Source: Theobroma cacao
Lineage: Eukaryota; Streptophyta; Magnoliopsida; Malvales; Malvaceae
NCBI RefSeq assembly: GCF_000208745.1
Contig: NC_030855.1
Location: forward strand, 3,055,348 to 3,119,347
Length of the DNA: 64,000 bases
Direction of reading: 5' to 3'
Under the pieces are notes generated by a model that searched no databases, was not told the DNA's origin, and saw only the letters and a program-made list of their open reading frames with translations. Position numbers and translations under genes: made by a program. This document shows, in pieces, positions 45,870 to 56,943 of the stretch; position 1 is the first letter of the stretch, and each line of letters opens with the position of its first letter.

Positions 45870-47059
45870 GAGAAAATTGTGAGGAATGACCTTTTTTATA
45901 AAGACATTTTAAAAATAACCATCAAAAAAATTTAACTGTTTTTAACCATATTTAGCCATGACTTGACAAAAATACCCTTTAAACTATTTCAAATAAATTA
46001 AACCATTCACTACAATTTCTCTCCATTTGTGCTTCGGATTTCTCTCTCACTATCCTGCTCTCTCAAATTTTATCGATTTCTCTTTTCAGTATTCGTCTAC
46101 TATGCTTCCAGTTTCTCTCTCTCACGTTTTCAGATTTCTATTTTTTACGCTTTCAATACACCAAGCAATGGTTTTGACGTGCTTGGTTGGATGGTTATTT
46201 GGGAAATTCGATTTTTAGGTATTTTGAATGAAACTGAAATGGTAGAAATAACCACAGATATATGAAATAGATTTTTATTGAATCAATTCGGGACCTAAAC
46301 ACCAATAAACTCAAATTTTTGAAATTTATAAACCTAGGTTTTTGAAAAAAAAAAATTATTTTTAATAAAAGTAGGTGTTTTAGATAAAAAAAATTTACAT
46401 TTTGATTTATGAAAACATGTTAGAAACACTTTAATCGGTGCCAAATTGTAAAAAAAAAATAAAAAAAAATGAAAAGAGTTGAGAGGATTTGAAGTTTTGG
46501 TTTGTAAGTAATAACAATATTTTAGGCATTAAAGTGTAACAAATATTTTTGAATTTGTCGTGTAACAATAATATTTTTTAAACATGGCGTGTAACAAAAT
46601 ATTGTTTTTTCAACATAGTGTGTAACAACCTTTTTTAACAATGGCGCGTAACTTGTTTTTGTACATGGCATGTAACAACAGTATTTTTTTTCAACTGACG
46701 TGTAACAACCTAACCATGGCGTGTAACAACAATATTTTTTTTCAACATGGCGTGCAACAACCTAACCATGGCTTGTCATATGTTTTTATACATGGCGTGT
46801 AACAACCTAACCATGGCTTGTTACATATTTTTGTATATAGCATGTAACAACCTAACCATAACGTATAATAACCTAACCATGACTTGTCACATATTTTTGT
46901 ACATGGCGTGTAACATGTTTTTGTACATGGCATGTAACATCATAGCGTGTAATTTTATTAAGGGTAATTTTGTCCAACTTGGCTAAAAATTGGTAAAATT
47001 ATAAAAAGAGCTATTTTTGAAAACATCTTATCTTTAAGGGTTATTTTTTAAAATGCCCC
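45870..47059. mobile_element. Non-autonomous Mutator-like element, copy 2
   Basis: Perfect 9-bp duplication TAAAGTTTT (45861-45869 and 47060-47068). Terminal blocks GAGAAAATTGTGAGGAATG (left) and GGGGCATTTTAAAAAATAAC (right, reversed) match the corresponding ends of copy 1. The interior (about 46530-46945) is a tandem array of CATGGCGTGTAACAA-type units, the reverse of the array in copy 1. Nested inside a hAT-like element. Confidence 0.85.
46530..46945. repeat. Minisatellite of CATGGCGTGTAACAA units
   Basis: More than ten imperfect repeats of a 15-bp-type core with variable spacers (ACCTAACCATGGCTTGT, ATATTTTTTTTCAA). Internal to Mutator-like copy 2. The 63- to 79-codon ORFs over it are repeat artefacts. 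Confidence 0.85.
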
Positions 47060-50000
47060 TAAAGTTTTCTTTTGTCTTCTTCTTTCTATTTATAATATTA
47101 TTATTTGTATTTGATTTTTTTTCATTCCTTTTCTATTTGCTCATATTTTCTAAGTCTCTATAGATTTTCTTCTCTAACTTTTTACGAACCATCAACCATG
47201 TTCTTCTTCTTTCTTTTTTGTTATGTGGGTTCTATCTTTTTCTTACCATGTTCTTCTTTTTTCTATTATTTTGATTTTATATTCTATGATTTTAGTTTTT
47301 AAAAATTAAAAACTTGTAGTGTTGCACTGTTAGTTGTTGCTTAAAATTTCATCAAGGTATTATTTTTTTATTTATTCTAATTGATATATTAATTTACTTT
47401 ATTTTTACTCTTCCAATTTCTACAGCAACTGTAAAGAGTCTTTTCAATAATGAAAATTGTGAACAAGACTCTATAACAAAATGGATAATGAGTTTCTTAC
47501 ATATAGTTTAATTGTTTATATTAAGAAAAACATTACTAGCCTTTTCAGTACAGAGTTAATAATAAATGAATTTGATTCTAGGAAACATCATCGAGCACAA
47601 CTTTCCTAAAGGACTATTATAAGTCTTTCTTTTCTTATTCCTTTTTATTTACATGTTATATAAAATTGTTATCTATTATGAATTTTTTGATTATTTGTTA
47701 AGTTCAACATATTAGTTCTAAAAATTTTTAGCCCTTATTCTTCTTTGTCTTTGACCCCTCAACAAAAGTTAGCTAGCTCCGTCCCTATATATATATAAAA
47801 GATTTTATTATTTATTGATAAAAAAAACAACCGAAAAAGTAATCACATATTCCTAAATTAAATAGCCTGAAAATTAAAGAAAATGATCTCCTACAACTTC
47901 ATTGTAAAACCCTTAGTTTCCATTACTTGGACAAATAGATAATTAACTTGGTGAATTTAGGAAAATGCTTTGTTTAGCTTAAATTCCTTAACTTTTAGCC
48001 TTGGGAAACCATACATAAAGGGCTTGAAGATTGGTGGAAAGAATAGAATTGATTTACAACTTGAAAGCATCAATTTTTGCAAGTTGGCGGTTGGTAGGTC
48101 GATCCCTAGGTTGAGAATTGGATAAAATGCATTATGAAACTTGCTAGGATCAACCCTTGCCCTTGAGGGGTCAATCCCAAGAGCATCCAAAACATGGGTA
48201 GCATTCTGGAAATTGCTAAGATCGACCACAACTCACAAAAAGGTCGATCCTTGAGTCTCAAAACAAAATGTAAGCATTCTTTCTTTAGCTAAGATCGACC
48301 CCCTACACATTAACAAAAAAAAAAAGCCCTAAACCCCCCAAAACCCGAGCCTCCCTTATTTTTTTCATTTCTCTTTGTTCGTCCACTCATTTTCTCTCAA
48401 ACTTCTCAGCCCTTAAAACCCTTAAACTCCACCATCAAACCTTGATTTTCAAGAGCTAAGGGTAAGGATTTCTAGCTCATGTCTCTCTAAAAAATGGGTT
48501 TCAAGTTTCTAACTTTTATATCTTTCTTTGGACCTAAATTTTCTACCTATATTTCCAACATTTGGTTAGAATCTTTGTGTAAAAGCTCACCAAGGTAAGG
48601 AAAGGTATAAGATAAGTTGTTTATTTGATGAGTATGAGTTTTGGAGCAAGTGTTAAAGAAAAACTTTGGATTTTTAAGCATGGATTATTTAGGGTTAGAA
48701 ATGAGTATTTAATGTATTACGAATGTATTATGGATCTTTGAATATATTAATGATTAATCATCATTTTAGGTGTTGTTTAAGACTCAAACTCACTAAAGTG
48801 AAGTAAGGGTCAATTTTTGCGAAAGCTTGGAAAGGAGTGCTCTTGATTTGTGAGTAGATACGTAGTTTTATAAACTATTTGATATATACTATTAAGCATG
48901 TTTAGATGCATTGGAAATTTGGTCATGAAAAAGTATGGATAACCACTTGATTTGTTGTGATTTCAAATGGTTTTAGAAATGTGATTTGTAATCTCTGTGT
49001 ATGTAAATTTGAATACTACATATTAGATTTCAAGTGGGGGACAAGCCTTTATTGCTGTGAATTTCATTTCAAATGAGTGATACATAACTTGTATTTGTTT
49101 TGAATAATGGTAATGGTTGAATGTTGTTCTATACATATGTGACTATGTATAAGTTGAATTGTTTATTATCCTTTGTGAAAGTTGTATGTTAACTAATTCC
49201 GGAAAGAATTAGTGTTGTGGGCTAAATGCCCTTGCATATTTTAGAATGACATTTCTTATCACATTTGAGGTTAGTTGTGCCTAGCATGTTAAGAACTATA
49301 TGCTTTGATATAATGGGGTTCGTATATACAATAGTATATTGAAATCACTAGGTTGCTTTGCACACTTGATTGCTTCTCCTTACATGTTTTGATAAATGTC
49401 TTTGTATGTTTGGTAATGTGCCATGGCACGTATTGGACTATTAGATTTTTTGATTGTTGGATTAATATGGCTAATGAACACATTTTGTAAGCTTAGTATC
49501 ATACTTGGATCCACACTGTGTTGTGATGGACACACACTTGGAATGTTTGGAATATAATGTGAATTTGCTGATGATATTGAACCATCATTTTTGGTGTTAT
49601 GATTAAATTACTTGTAATGAACTATTAGACATTTGAATTCTTTACATAAATCATGTTATATATAAATTGCACCTTGAGTAGACATGGATTTGGATGTTTG
49701 GAACACATTGGCAAAAATTGTGATTTTGGATGAAAAATTGAGATATAAGGATCGACTCTTACATTTTAAAAGGTCAATCCCTAGTTAGCAGAATACATGA
49801 ACAATGTTTTGTTTTAGGGTACAATCGACCCTTACACTTGGTCAATCCTTATTGTGTCATGGACACTACGTTAGTTAATTAAGCCTTCGTTATAGAAATT
49901 TGGTTGAGCAAATACTAGACTAAGAGACTACGAACTTTGTGTATAAGTTTATCTCACGAAAATGACATCGAGAACACTTGATTACCTTGCAAGGTTACTA

Positions 50001-50213
50001 TTGATATATTATCTAAAATTGCATAAGTTTTTAACTTTGTTTACTAACTACTCTTTCAATTAGCTTGTTCCCTATCCCCGTATTTGCTCACTAAGATTCT
50101 ATATTTCACCACACGTAAATTCTATTTTCGTTTTAGATCAGTAAACCTCTTGGGTGGTGTGTTAATGGAGTTTTCTTGTCGTCATTCTTGGTAGGCCATC
50201 ATGAAGGCATCCA

Positions 50214-50259
<46 letters not shown>
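50214..50259. repeat. (TA)n microsatellite
   Basis: About 23 TA units immediately before the first copy of the 218-bp duplicated block; likely involved in the assembly break. Confidence 0.95.
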
Positions 50260-50261
<2 letters not shown>

Positions 50262-50267
50262 TTGAGT

Positions 50268-50704
50268 CGCGTCACTTCGTTGATCTTGTCATCCTTTGCT
50301 TTGAATTATTTTTATATTTACTAAAACATGTTTATATTTGGCCATTGAATGGCAATAATAGATGATTAATGGATTGTAATTATGATTCCACTTATGTTTA
50401 CAAATTACAAACTTATAGGTTTGTTTAAGATGAAATTGAAAATGCAAACCCACTTTAATACGAGTGGCTTAAGGAATTCTTCAGTNCGCGTCACTTCGTT
50501 GATCTTGTCATCCTTTGCTTTGAATTATTTTTATATTTACTAAAACATGTTTATATTTGGCCATTGAATGGCAATAATAGATGATTAATGGATTGTAATT
50601 ATGATTCCACTTATGTTTACAAATTACAAACTTATAGGTTTGTTTAAGATGAAATTGAAAATGCAAACCCACTTTAATACGAGTGGCTTAAGGAATTCTT
50701 CAGT
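50268..50704. other. 218-bp perfect direct duplication around a single N (assembly gap)
   Basis: 50268-50485 and 50487-50704 read the same, from CGCGTCACTTCGTTGATC to AAGGAATTCTTCAGT, with only the N at 50486 between them. A (TA)n tract precedes and a (CA)n tract follows (50709-50730). Most likely two contig ends that overlap but were joined by a placeholder N rather than merged. Confidence 0.9.
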
Positions 50705-50875
50705 TGAACATACACACACACACACACACATATGAATGAAAATATGAATTCCAGGAACTTTGCATGTTTTGTTTGGTTTGGATGATTGGAAAAAGGCTTG
50801 CTTGGGATAAACAGGTTTGCTCACTAAATCCCTTGTGTCGATCATGGCACCCCAATTTTGGGTCATGACATTTAT

Positions 50876-51440
50876 GCAACAACCTTTGCTTTATTATGTG
50901 ATTTGTAGGAGATTCTCATCCTTGCTATCTATTGCTCTTTAGCCTCTACAAGTTATCATATAAGTGAGAGCTATATTAGATATCTTGTATCTTCAATAGA
51001 TATCATATATCCTCAAAGATTAATTTTCCTTGAAGTAGAAATTTTAGTAAACTTCTTTTCCTTCATGGTAGCCCAATAAATTTTGCAATTTCTCTTCTAA
51101 TGGCCCTTTTTACCGCAATGATGGCAAAAAATTTTTCATTATCCTTTTATATATTGCCAGTTGGGTCTTAGTGATAGTCTTTTGCTTTCACTCATTTCTT
51201 CTTCCTTATCGACTTCTTTTTTTATTTGGAAGATGAAGTGACTAGCAAGACATTATTTTCCTTCTTAATGGTCAACAAATCGACCAAGGTAACTACCTAT
51301 CTATTCATTCGAAAATTCATCACAAATTATAAAAAATTATCCAATAAAGACTGTAGAATTAGGTCAACACAAAGTTCATGTTCCATGTCAAAACTTAGAT
51401 GCCATAGCTTCTCACTGTAGCCAAACATCCTTAATCCATG
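50876..51440 (-). pseudogene. Copia gag fragment with CCHC knuckle
   Basis: On the minus strand around 51060-51136 the frame reads FCHHCGKKGH, a stop, then KRNCKIYWATMKEKKF. This is the C-x2-C-x4-H-x4-C knuckle and the following segment (family G-H-W-K-R-N-C-P-K-Y) of plant copia gag; the stop is at the Trp codon position. Upstream a few gag-like blocks remain. No LTR of this copy is seen in place. Confidence 0.72.
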
Positions 51441-51959
51441 AAAGGGGCAAGAAAAAGGAACAAAATCGATAAAAAAGAATAAATGATTTTGTCCAAACCT
51501 TCTTCATAAAACATCCAATTAATCGGATGGTGGAGCCTTTTTTAAAAAAAATAAGTGATTTTCTTTAATACTCTTGAGGTAAAGAGATTCTCTTTAGTTT
51601 TTGTAAAAAGTATTAGGAAAACTTTCTAATGTTTAAATAATAGGTAAAAAAGGGTAAAATATCTTCACCCTCTAACTTTTAATCACAATATCATATGGAT
51701 CCATTAACTTTTAAAATGGACAATCCGTCCTAAAAGAATATATTCAGCTGCGCACATAAGTCCATTCGTTAGTTCATCGTTAATATTTTCGTTAGTTTAA
51801 TGATGTGGTAATATTGAAAAAATAATTTTACCATTCATAAATTTTAAAAATTACCATAGTATATAAATTACATTTTTAATTTTTTTTGTTTTGAAACAAA
51901 ATCCAGATCCCATTGGAGCTGAATCTCCCTCCTCACCCATCATGAGTGCTCTTAGGGAG

Positions 51960-52792
51960 CAGGGGCGGAGCTAGCCAAATTTTGTTGGGGGAGCCAAACA
52001 CAGTTAAATAAGAGTTAAAAATTTTTAAAAACTAATATGTTAAATTCAATCAATAATAAAAATATTGATAATAAAAATATAAAACTAAATATAAAACTAT
52101 AATTTTTAAAATATAAATAATTAAAAACGATATATAAGATTAATAATTTTTTCTTATATAATCAAAATTATTTAAATACTATATATTGAAGAGAATTTTA
52201 TTTCAACTAAACATAAAATGTAAAGCATATAAAAAATATACTCATGTTAATTTCCTCTTACATAATCAAGATTAATAAAAAAATGATACATTGATGAAAT
52301 TTTAAGTAACAATGTAATATTGCAACTTATATTTGAGAACTATATAATAATTTATTAATTTTTAAAGATTAAAATCATAGAAAATAAAATTTATGTAATA
52401 TAAAAAAGAAGAACATGGCAAGTAGAAGGTAGCTACCACATATTACATAGCAAAAAAGAAAGAAAAAGAACATGGTTAATGGTTTATAGAAATTTGGGAA
52501 AGAATATTTATAAAAACTTATAACATATGAACAAATAGAATAAAAATGAAAAAAATAAACAAATATAATTAAAAATAATAATATAAATTAAAAAAATTTA
52601 AAGTTGAGTAAGATAAGTGAAATCATTTTATTATTTTTTATTTATATTAATCATTAAATAAAATATTATTTTGAGGGAGCAAGTAATAGAATATATAAAA
52701 AAATTTAAAAATGTTTTATATGTTATGAAAAAAATTTTAAAAGTTTTATAGGGACCATGGCCCCCCCATCACATAAGGAGGCTCCGCCCCTG
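51960..52792. mobile_element. hAT-type MITE (833 bp)
   Basis: Terminal inverted repeats CAGGGGCGGAGC and GCTCCGCCCCTG, with an 8-bp duplication TTAGGGAG (51952-51959) and TTAAGGAG (52793-52800) differing at one base. The interior is extremely AT-rich with no coding. TIR sequence and 8-bp duplication are those of the hAT superfamily. Confidence 0.9.
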
Positions 52793-52794
52793 TT

Positions 52795-52965
52795 AAGGAG
52801 CGTGGTTCTTCCCAAAGAGCACCAATTGAGGGAGCACCCAACGTGGTGCTCCTTGGGTGAGGAGCACCGATTAGGTGCACCCTTGGGAGCACTCAACGTG
52901 GTGCTCCTCATTCGCGTGTTCCCAAGGAGCACAAATCTTGGGAGCACCAGATTTGGTGCTCTTTG
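52795..52965. repeat. GC-rich cluster of GAGCACC / GGTGCTC palindromes
   Basis: GGAGCAC and GTGCTCC words alternate in both orientations many times within 170 bases, e.g. GGAGCACCCAACGTGGTGCTC... at about 52830. Strikingly GC-rich compared with its surroundings. The short ORFs here are by-products. Confidence 0.8.
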
Positions 52966-53513
52966 AGAAATTTGACCGGATTTGAGTCAAATTCAATAAC
53001 CAATAGATAAAAAAATAAAACAAATGATATTTTAGACATTTTAATTTAAATTTTAACACCATTTAGTTATTTAGGACAGAGTGTCTTTTTTGCAAACTAA
53101 TAGACCTGTGTGTAATTATAATTAAAAGTTAAGGGTGATAAAGTATTTTACCCTAAAAAAATAAAAGAATAAAAAGAATAAACGGTACTTAAGGGAAATA
53201 AATTAAATATGAGGTCAAGGATTATTTGTCAAAGATAAAAATAGGATAATAAAGGATTAATTAGTATCGTTCTTTCAGCTGGTGTTGTGAAGCTGCTAAT
53301 ACGTTTTTCGTGTGTAATTTTACTCTCAAACACATTATTTTCATGGATTGGATTTTTTTTAATAATTCTAAGTTAAGTTTAGAAATTCATTAGAAATGAT
53401 AGATTTAATAAGGTATTCAATCAAATCTGAATATAAAAGCTTTATGGCAAATCTTATTTATGTCAAGTAGTCGAGTTCCCGAACTTACGCGTTGTGACAA
53501 ATATTATTAATAT

Positions 53514-53516
<3 letters not shown>

Positions 53517-53558
<42 letters not shown>
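53517..53558. repeat. (TA)n microsatellite
   Basis: About 20 TA units; a second shorter tract lies at 53607-53624. Confidence 0.95.
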
Positions 53559-53562
<4 letters not shown>

Positions 53563-53934
53563 TAAATTAAAAGCATTCAAGCTTTAAGTTGAAACATTAA
53601 CAAATTATATATATATATATATATTTGTAATAATAGTTACAATTGACCAAATTGGTTAAATTGATCAAATCAATCAAAATTAGTCGATTTTAGTTTTTTT
53701 CTATTTTAGAATGTAATTTGATCAGTTTTAATTTTTTTTTATTAGGAGTTTGGTTAATTCAATATTTGAAAATTTGAAAATTAAAAAGAATGCATTCAAA
53801 CTTCCAAATGGGATCTTGGGATGTTAAATCGAAACACATTAGACAAATTTCATTTTAAAAAATTCAAAATGCATTAGTATTCTTTTTGCATGTAGACATT
53901 GGTCGTCATCTTTAATAATTTAAATGATAGCATG

Positions 53935-54240
53935 ATATTTTAAAAAAGCTATTGAACTATTTAAAAAAATTCAAATAAGTTTTTTATTTTTTTATTATAT
54001 TCAATCGAACCTCTATACTTTTATTTTAAACCAAACAAGTCTTTATGGCTAATGGTTGACTAATTATCATTAGTCAAAACACCACTTGTCATTCTTATAC
54101 CTATGTGATGCTGATGTGGATAATGAAAATGCATGTTATCATGTCATCATATCATATAAGCGTGTCATATCACCATTTACTATGACATATTAACATGCCA
54201 TGTGATATAAAATAACAAATGACGGTTTGATTATCAACAA
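53935..54240. mobile_element. Truncated copy of the 7589-8107 MITE
   Basis: Shares the order of blocks TCAAATAAG, ATTCAATC(G/A)A, AACAAGTCTTTATGGCTAATG, CACTTGTCATT, ATGTCATCATA and ATAAAATAACAAATGA with the first 350 bases of 7589-8107. It stops where LINE-4 begins; the second half was not found on the other side. Confidence 0.75.
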
Positions 54241-55039
54241 TTTTTTTTTTTTGAAAATTAAAAGGGATTCCATTAATCAACAAGGAATAAAACATTCCTT
54301 GGAACAAGAAGGGGAAACAAAGTCATGATAATGGTTAGTAGAAAAAGTGAACCCAAAATCAAGAACAACCATAAAGCAATATAGTCAACAAAACAACCAA
54401 TAAAAGAAATAGCGAACCCGAAAGAAAATCAACACAATTAAAGCCAAAATTGAGAATGAATCAAAAACTCCATTAGAAGATATGAGAGCCTGATCAAGCA
54501 ATGAAATCACAAAAAAGACAAACATAGAGGTAAAAATGCCAAGAAAGACTAGCAGGTATGCCAATCACATGAGAAACTAGTAGGAAAAACTGATAGCTCC
54601 ACAAGAGCAAAAACATACCAGCAAGAACAACATCACCATAGCAAAGGCCAAAACAAGGAAAAATCAATCACAGAACAATATGTTAGGAAAACAAAAGCAA
54701 CACAAGAGCAAGCAAACAAAAGAAAGACAAAGGGATTCTGATGAAGCAACAACCCTTGAAACACAAGCAGTATATAACCCAAAAATTCAAGCCATGAACC
54801 AGCCACTGCCAAAAAAGAATCAACAACATGAACAACAGCAACAGGCAAAACATCAAAAAATAGAGCAGCAGTAACAATGAAAAATAGTTCAAAAATCATT
54901 CCAAAGGACCTAAACAAATGAAACAACTAAGAACCAATGACTAAGAGTTCACATTCCTTTCCAATACCATCTATGGCAAACTTATCAGCAAGGCAATTTC
55001 CATATCTCAAAAAATATTAAACCCTCCAAAAACCAACCT

Positions 55040-55340
55040 TAGATTTAAAGTTCTCAATCTGTATAATAATATTGTAAATTCTCCAAGGAGATTCCTCAAG
55101 GTTCAAAATCCATTTAACCACATTTGTAGAATTGCTTTCGACCACAAGAATAAAAGTTTATCTAATAGCCAATATTTCAGCCAAATTTGAATCTCCCCAC
55201 CTAAAAGCTTTTGAAAATTGAATTTTAATTCTTCCCTCATCATCTCTAAAAGCCCTCTTTATACAGTTTCCCCAAGACAACCTTTAGTCATGCAATCTAC
55301 ATTGAATTTCATCTTTCCAATAAAAGGCTAATCCACTCCA
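55040..55340 (-). pseudogene. LINE-4 RNase H remnant
   Basis: A minus-strand frame reads ILVVESNSTNVVKWILNLEE then SPWRIYNIIIQIENF, corresponding to the E-S-D region of the LINE RNase H. The first Asp strand near 55310 is present in decayed form. Stops interrupt it. Confidence 0.65.
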
Positions 55341-55703
55341 TAATTCTTTTTCATTTTTTTTTCAGATTTCTTTTCAAAATTAACAGCCCCAAGTTTAGGG
55401 TCTCTAAATAAATCAAGGATAGACAAACAAGGATTCTTCCATTTAGCTTTGGTCAACCAAGCAATTCTTGTTTTGATAATATCCATAATTTGAAGCTCAC
55501 CTTAAATTTTTCCATTAAAAACCATATCATTTCTACAACGCTACAGAGGCCACTCAATTCCAAAAAAAGCCATATTCCAAACCCTTTTCTTGTTAATATC
55601 CTATTCAGTCTCGATCCAAGCATAAAAAAGATCTCATGAATTGCTAGGGGCTGTCCAAGAATTACCCCATCCCTGACACAAATAAGCCCATATTTTCAAA
55701 CTT

Positions 55704-56290
55704 TCAATGCAAGAGAAAAAAATGGTCAACAGTCTCAAGTTCTTTACAATAGAAATAGCAAAATGTGAAGCTAGCAGAAATTAAACCTCTTCTTAAAAGT
55801 TTAGATTTGACTACCTTTCTATCCTTTAAAACTAACAAGCAAAAAACCTCAACCTTGGGAGGAACAAGACCCTCCAACATAGCTCTCCAAATCAATCTAT
55901 CATTCAAATTCCAAGAAAAGACGCTCCTACAATAGCTTTTGGTAGAATAAATACCACTTGATGAACCCTTCCAAATAATTATATCCTTTAAATTCTTAAC
56001 CAACGCAACATCTCTGATTTTCCTATTAAAATCAAACCATTAACTCTTTTCCCACCTGAAAATTCTTCTTCTCAACCTAATATTCCAATTCTATTCATTA
56101 TTAGACCAAGCCCCAAAATCACTAATGGTACCTGATTTATTTTCAGCAAAAGCAAAAATGCTCGGATGATTGGTTTTGAAAGAAGTGTCCTCCACCCATC
56201 CACCATGCCAAAAAGAGATATCCGACCATCACCAACAATATAACTCAAACTTGCACTGGCAGAATTATGATGAATGTTATGCCACACAAA
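55704..56290 (-). pseudogene. LINE-4 zinc-binding domain and linker
   Basis: The frame 55704-56003 reads IIIWKGSSSGIYSTKSYCRS, then LIWRAMLEGLVPPKVEVFCL, LLRRGLIS and FCYFYCKELETVDHFFLLH, the zf-RVT pattern with one Cys changed to Tyr/Phe context. The frame 56072-56350 has SYIVGDGRISLFGMVDGW, the linker with V-G-D-G and W. Its first residues extend into the neighbouring LTR-derived sequence. Confidence 0.8.
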
Positions 56291-56546
56291 TGACCACTCA
56301 TTTGCCTTCACACGCTTCATACTGTACACAAAAGCATCTTGTTTTGGCATCCTTGGTTAGGCACCCGTAGAGATGAAATTAAAGCACAGCACTCCACACA
56401 TAAAACAATCGGGTGTCTCAAGTCTAAGAAGTATTTACACAATTGACACATGAGAAGTATTGCATAGACACTTAAGTGAAATACCAAATACACTTCTCAT
56501 GGCAGGTAATGTTCAGTGAATTTGCTCTCTTAAGCAAGCACCAACA
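56291..56546 (-). mobile_element. Truncated copia LTR, inverted relative to 60922-62261
   Basis: On the minus strand it starts TGTTGGTGCTTGCTTAAGAG and matches the first 256 bases of the plus-strand LTR at 60922 (shared CCTAACCAAGGAT, TATGCAATAC, GAGTGGTCA). It breaks off exactly where LINE-4 sequence begins. Confidence 0.7.
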
Positions 56547-56943
56547 TTCTAGTTCCAAGTATCTATATACTTTAACCTATGAGATCGGTTGCTTTTGTCC
56601 CACGTAAGAAATGTAGAATGTAGTAGTCTCTAGGTATCATTGATGTTTAGTTTCAATGACACATCGACCATGAACATTTAGAAATTATGCTTTGATGTAT
56701 AGAGATCTCATAACTATAATCCATTACAGTTCCCTTACAAGGCATATTAATCTCATGGACTTTATCTAATTAGACTTATAACCCATTATAATTAATGTCT
56801 TATTGATGAATGAAAACCTCTAATCATTCAACATTAATGATATTGTTGCATAATTAGAATTAAGCCTTAACTAATCCCAGTTGGCTATAGGGCTTATCCC
56901 AATATGATGAACACTAGTAAATAACATGTTCTCTGCTAGAACA
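56547..56943 (-). mobile_element. Possible LTR fragment of another copia-like element
   Basis: In minus-strand sense it starts TGTTCTAGCAGAGAACATG and continues ATCATATTGGGATAAGCCC and GTGGGACAAAAGCAACCGAT, phrases I associate with plant copia LTRs. No coding, no partner LTR and no duplication visible. Confidence 0.4.

Larger units (their letters stand above)
45486..47787. mobile_element. Degenerate hAT-like non-autonomous element, split by a Mutator-like insertion
   Basis: Reverse-orientation relative of the hAT MITE at 51960-52792. Left part (45486-45720) matches that element's right half (CTCAAAATAATTTTTTTATT, then AATAAAAAATAACAAAAT). Right part (47070-47787) matches its left half, including CATGTTCTTCTTCTTTCTTTT and the terminal GCTAGCTCCGTCCCTA (GCTAGCTCCGCCCCTG there). 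The left TIR and the target duplication are no longer visible. Its own length is about 1.1 kb without the insertion. Confidence 0.72.
47903..50870 (+). mobile_element. Solo LTR G (about 2.9 kb), distinct family
   Basis: Ends TGTAAAACCCTTAG and TTTTGGGTCATGACA, with flanks TTCAT (47898-47902) and TTTAT (50871-50875), a 5-bp duplication with one change. The interior has no pol; it repeats the phrase GGTCGATCC / ATCGACC several times. The strand is assigned by the terminal pattern shared with family A-C (TGTAAAACC to GGGTC(G/A)TGACA). It interrupts copia-derived sequence on the right side. It contains the assembly gap at 50486. Confidence 0.7.
51652..53153. mobile_element. TIR element of uncertain class carrying a nested hAT MITE
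   Basis: The left end GGGTAAAATATCTTCACC and the reversed right end GGGTAAAATACTTTATCACC align over about 85 bp, including AACTTTTAAT and GTCCTAAA blocks. No transposase is present. Flanks are A-rich, so a target duplication cannot be called with confidence. Without the hAT insertion it is about 660 bp. It encloses the GC-rich palindrome cluster at 52795-52965. Confidence 0.65.
54241..56290 (-). mobile_element. 5'-truncated LINE (LINE-4)
   Basis: A T-run at 54241-54253 followed by GAAAATTAAAAGGGATTCCATTAATCA marks the 3' end of a minus-strand LINE, closely like LINE-3. It carries an RNase H remnant (about 55040-55340), a zf-RVT domain and the RT-zinc linker, and stops at about 56290 against a copia LTR fragment. 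No target-site duplication found. Confidence 0.8.

Noticed and set aside
46742..46986. Repetitive ORFs of 63 and 79 codons
   Set aside because: Translations of the minisatellite in the Mutator-like element; both strands are open by periodicity.
52757..53062. ORFs over the GC-rich palindrome cluster as a gene fragment
   Set aside because: Open on both strands because of the repeated GAGCACC/GGTGCTC words; no domain.
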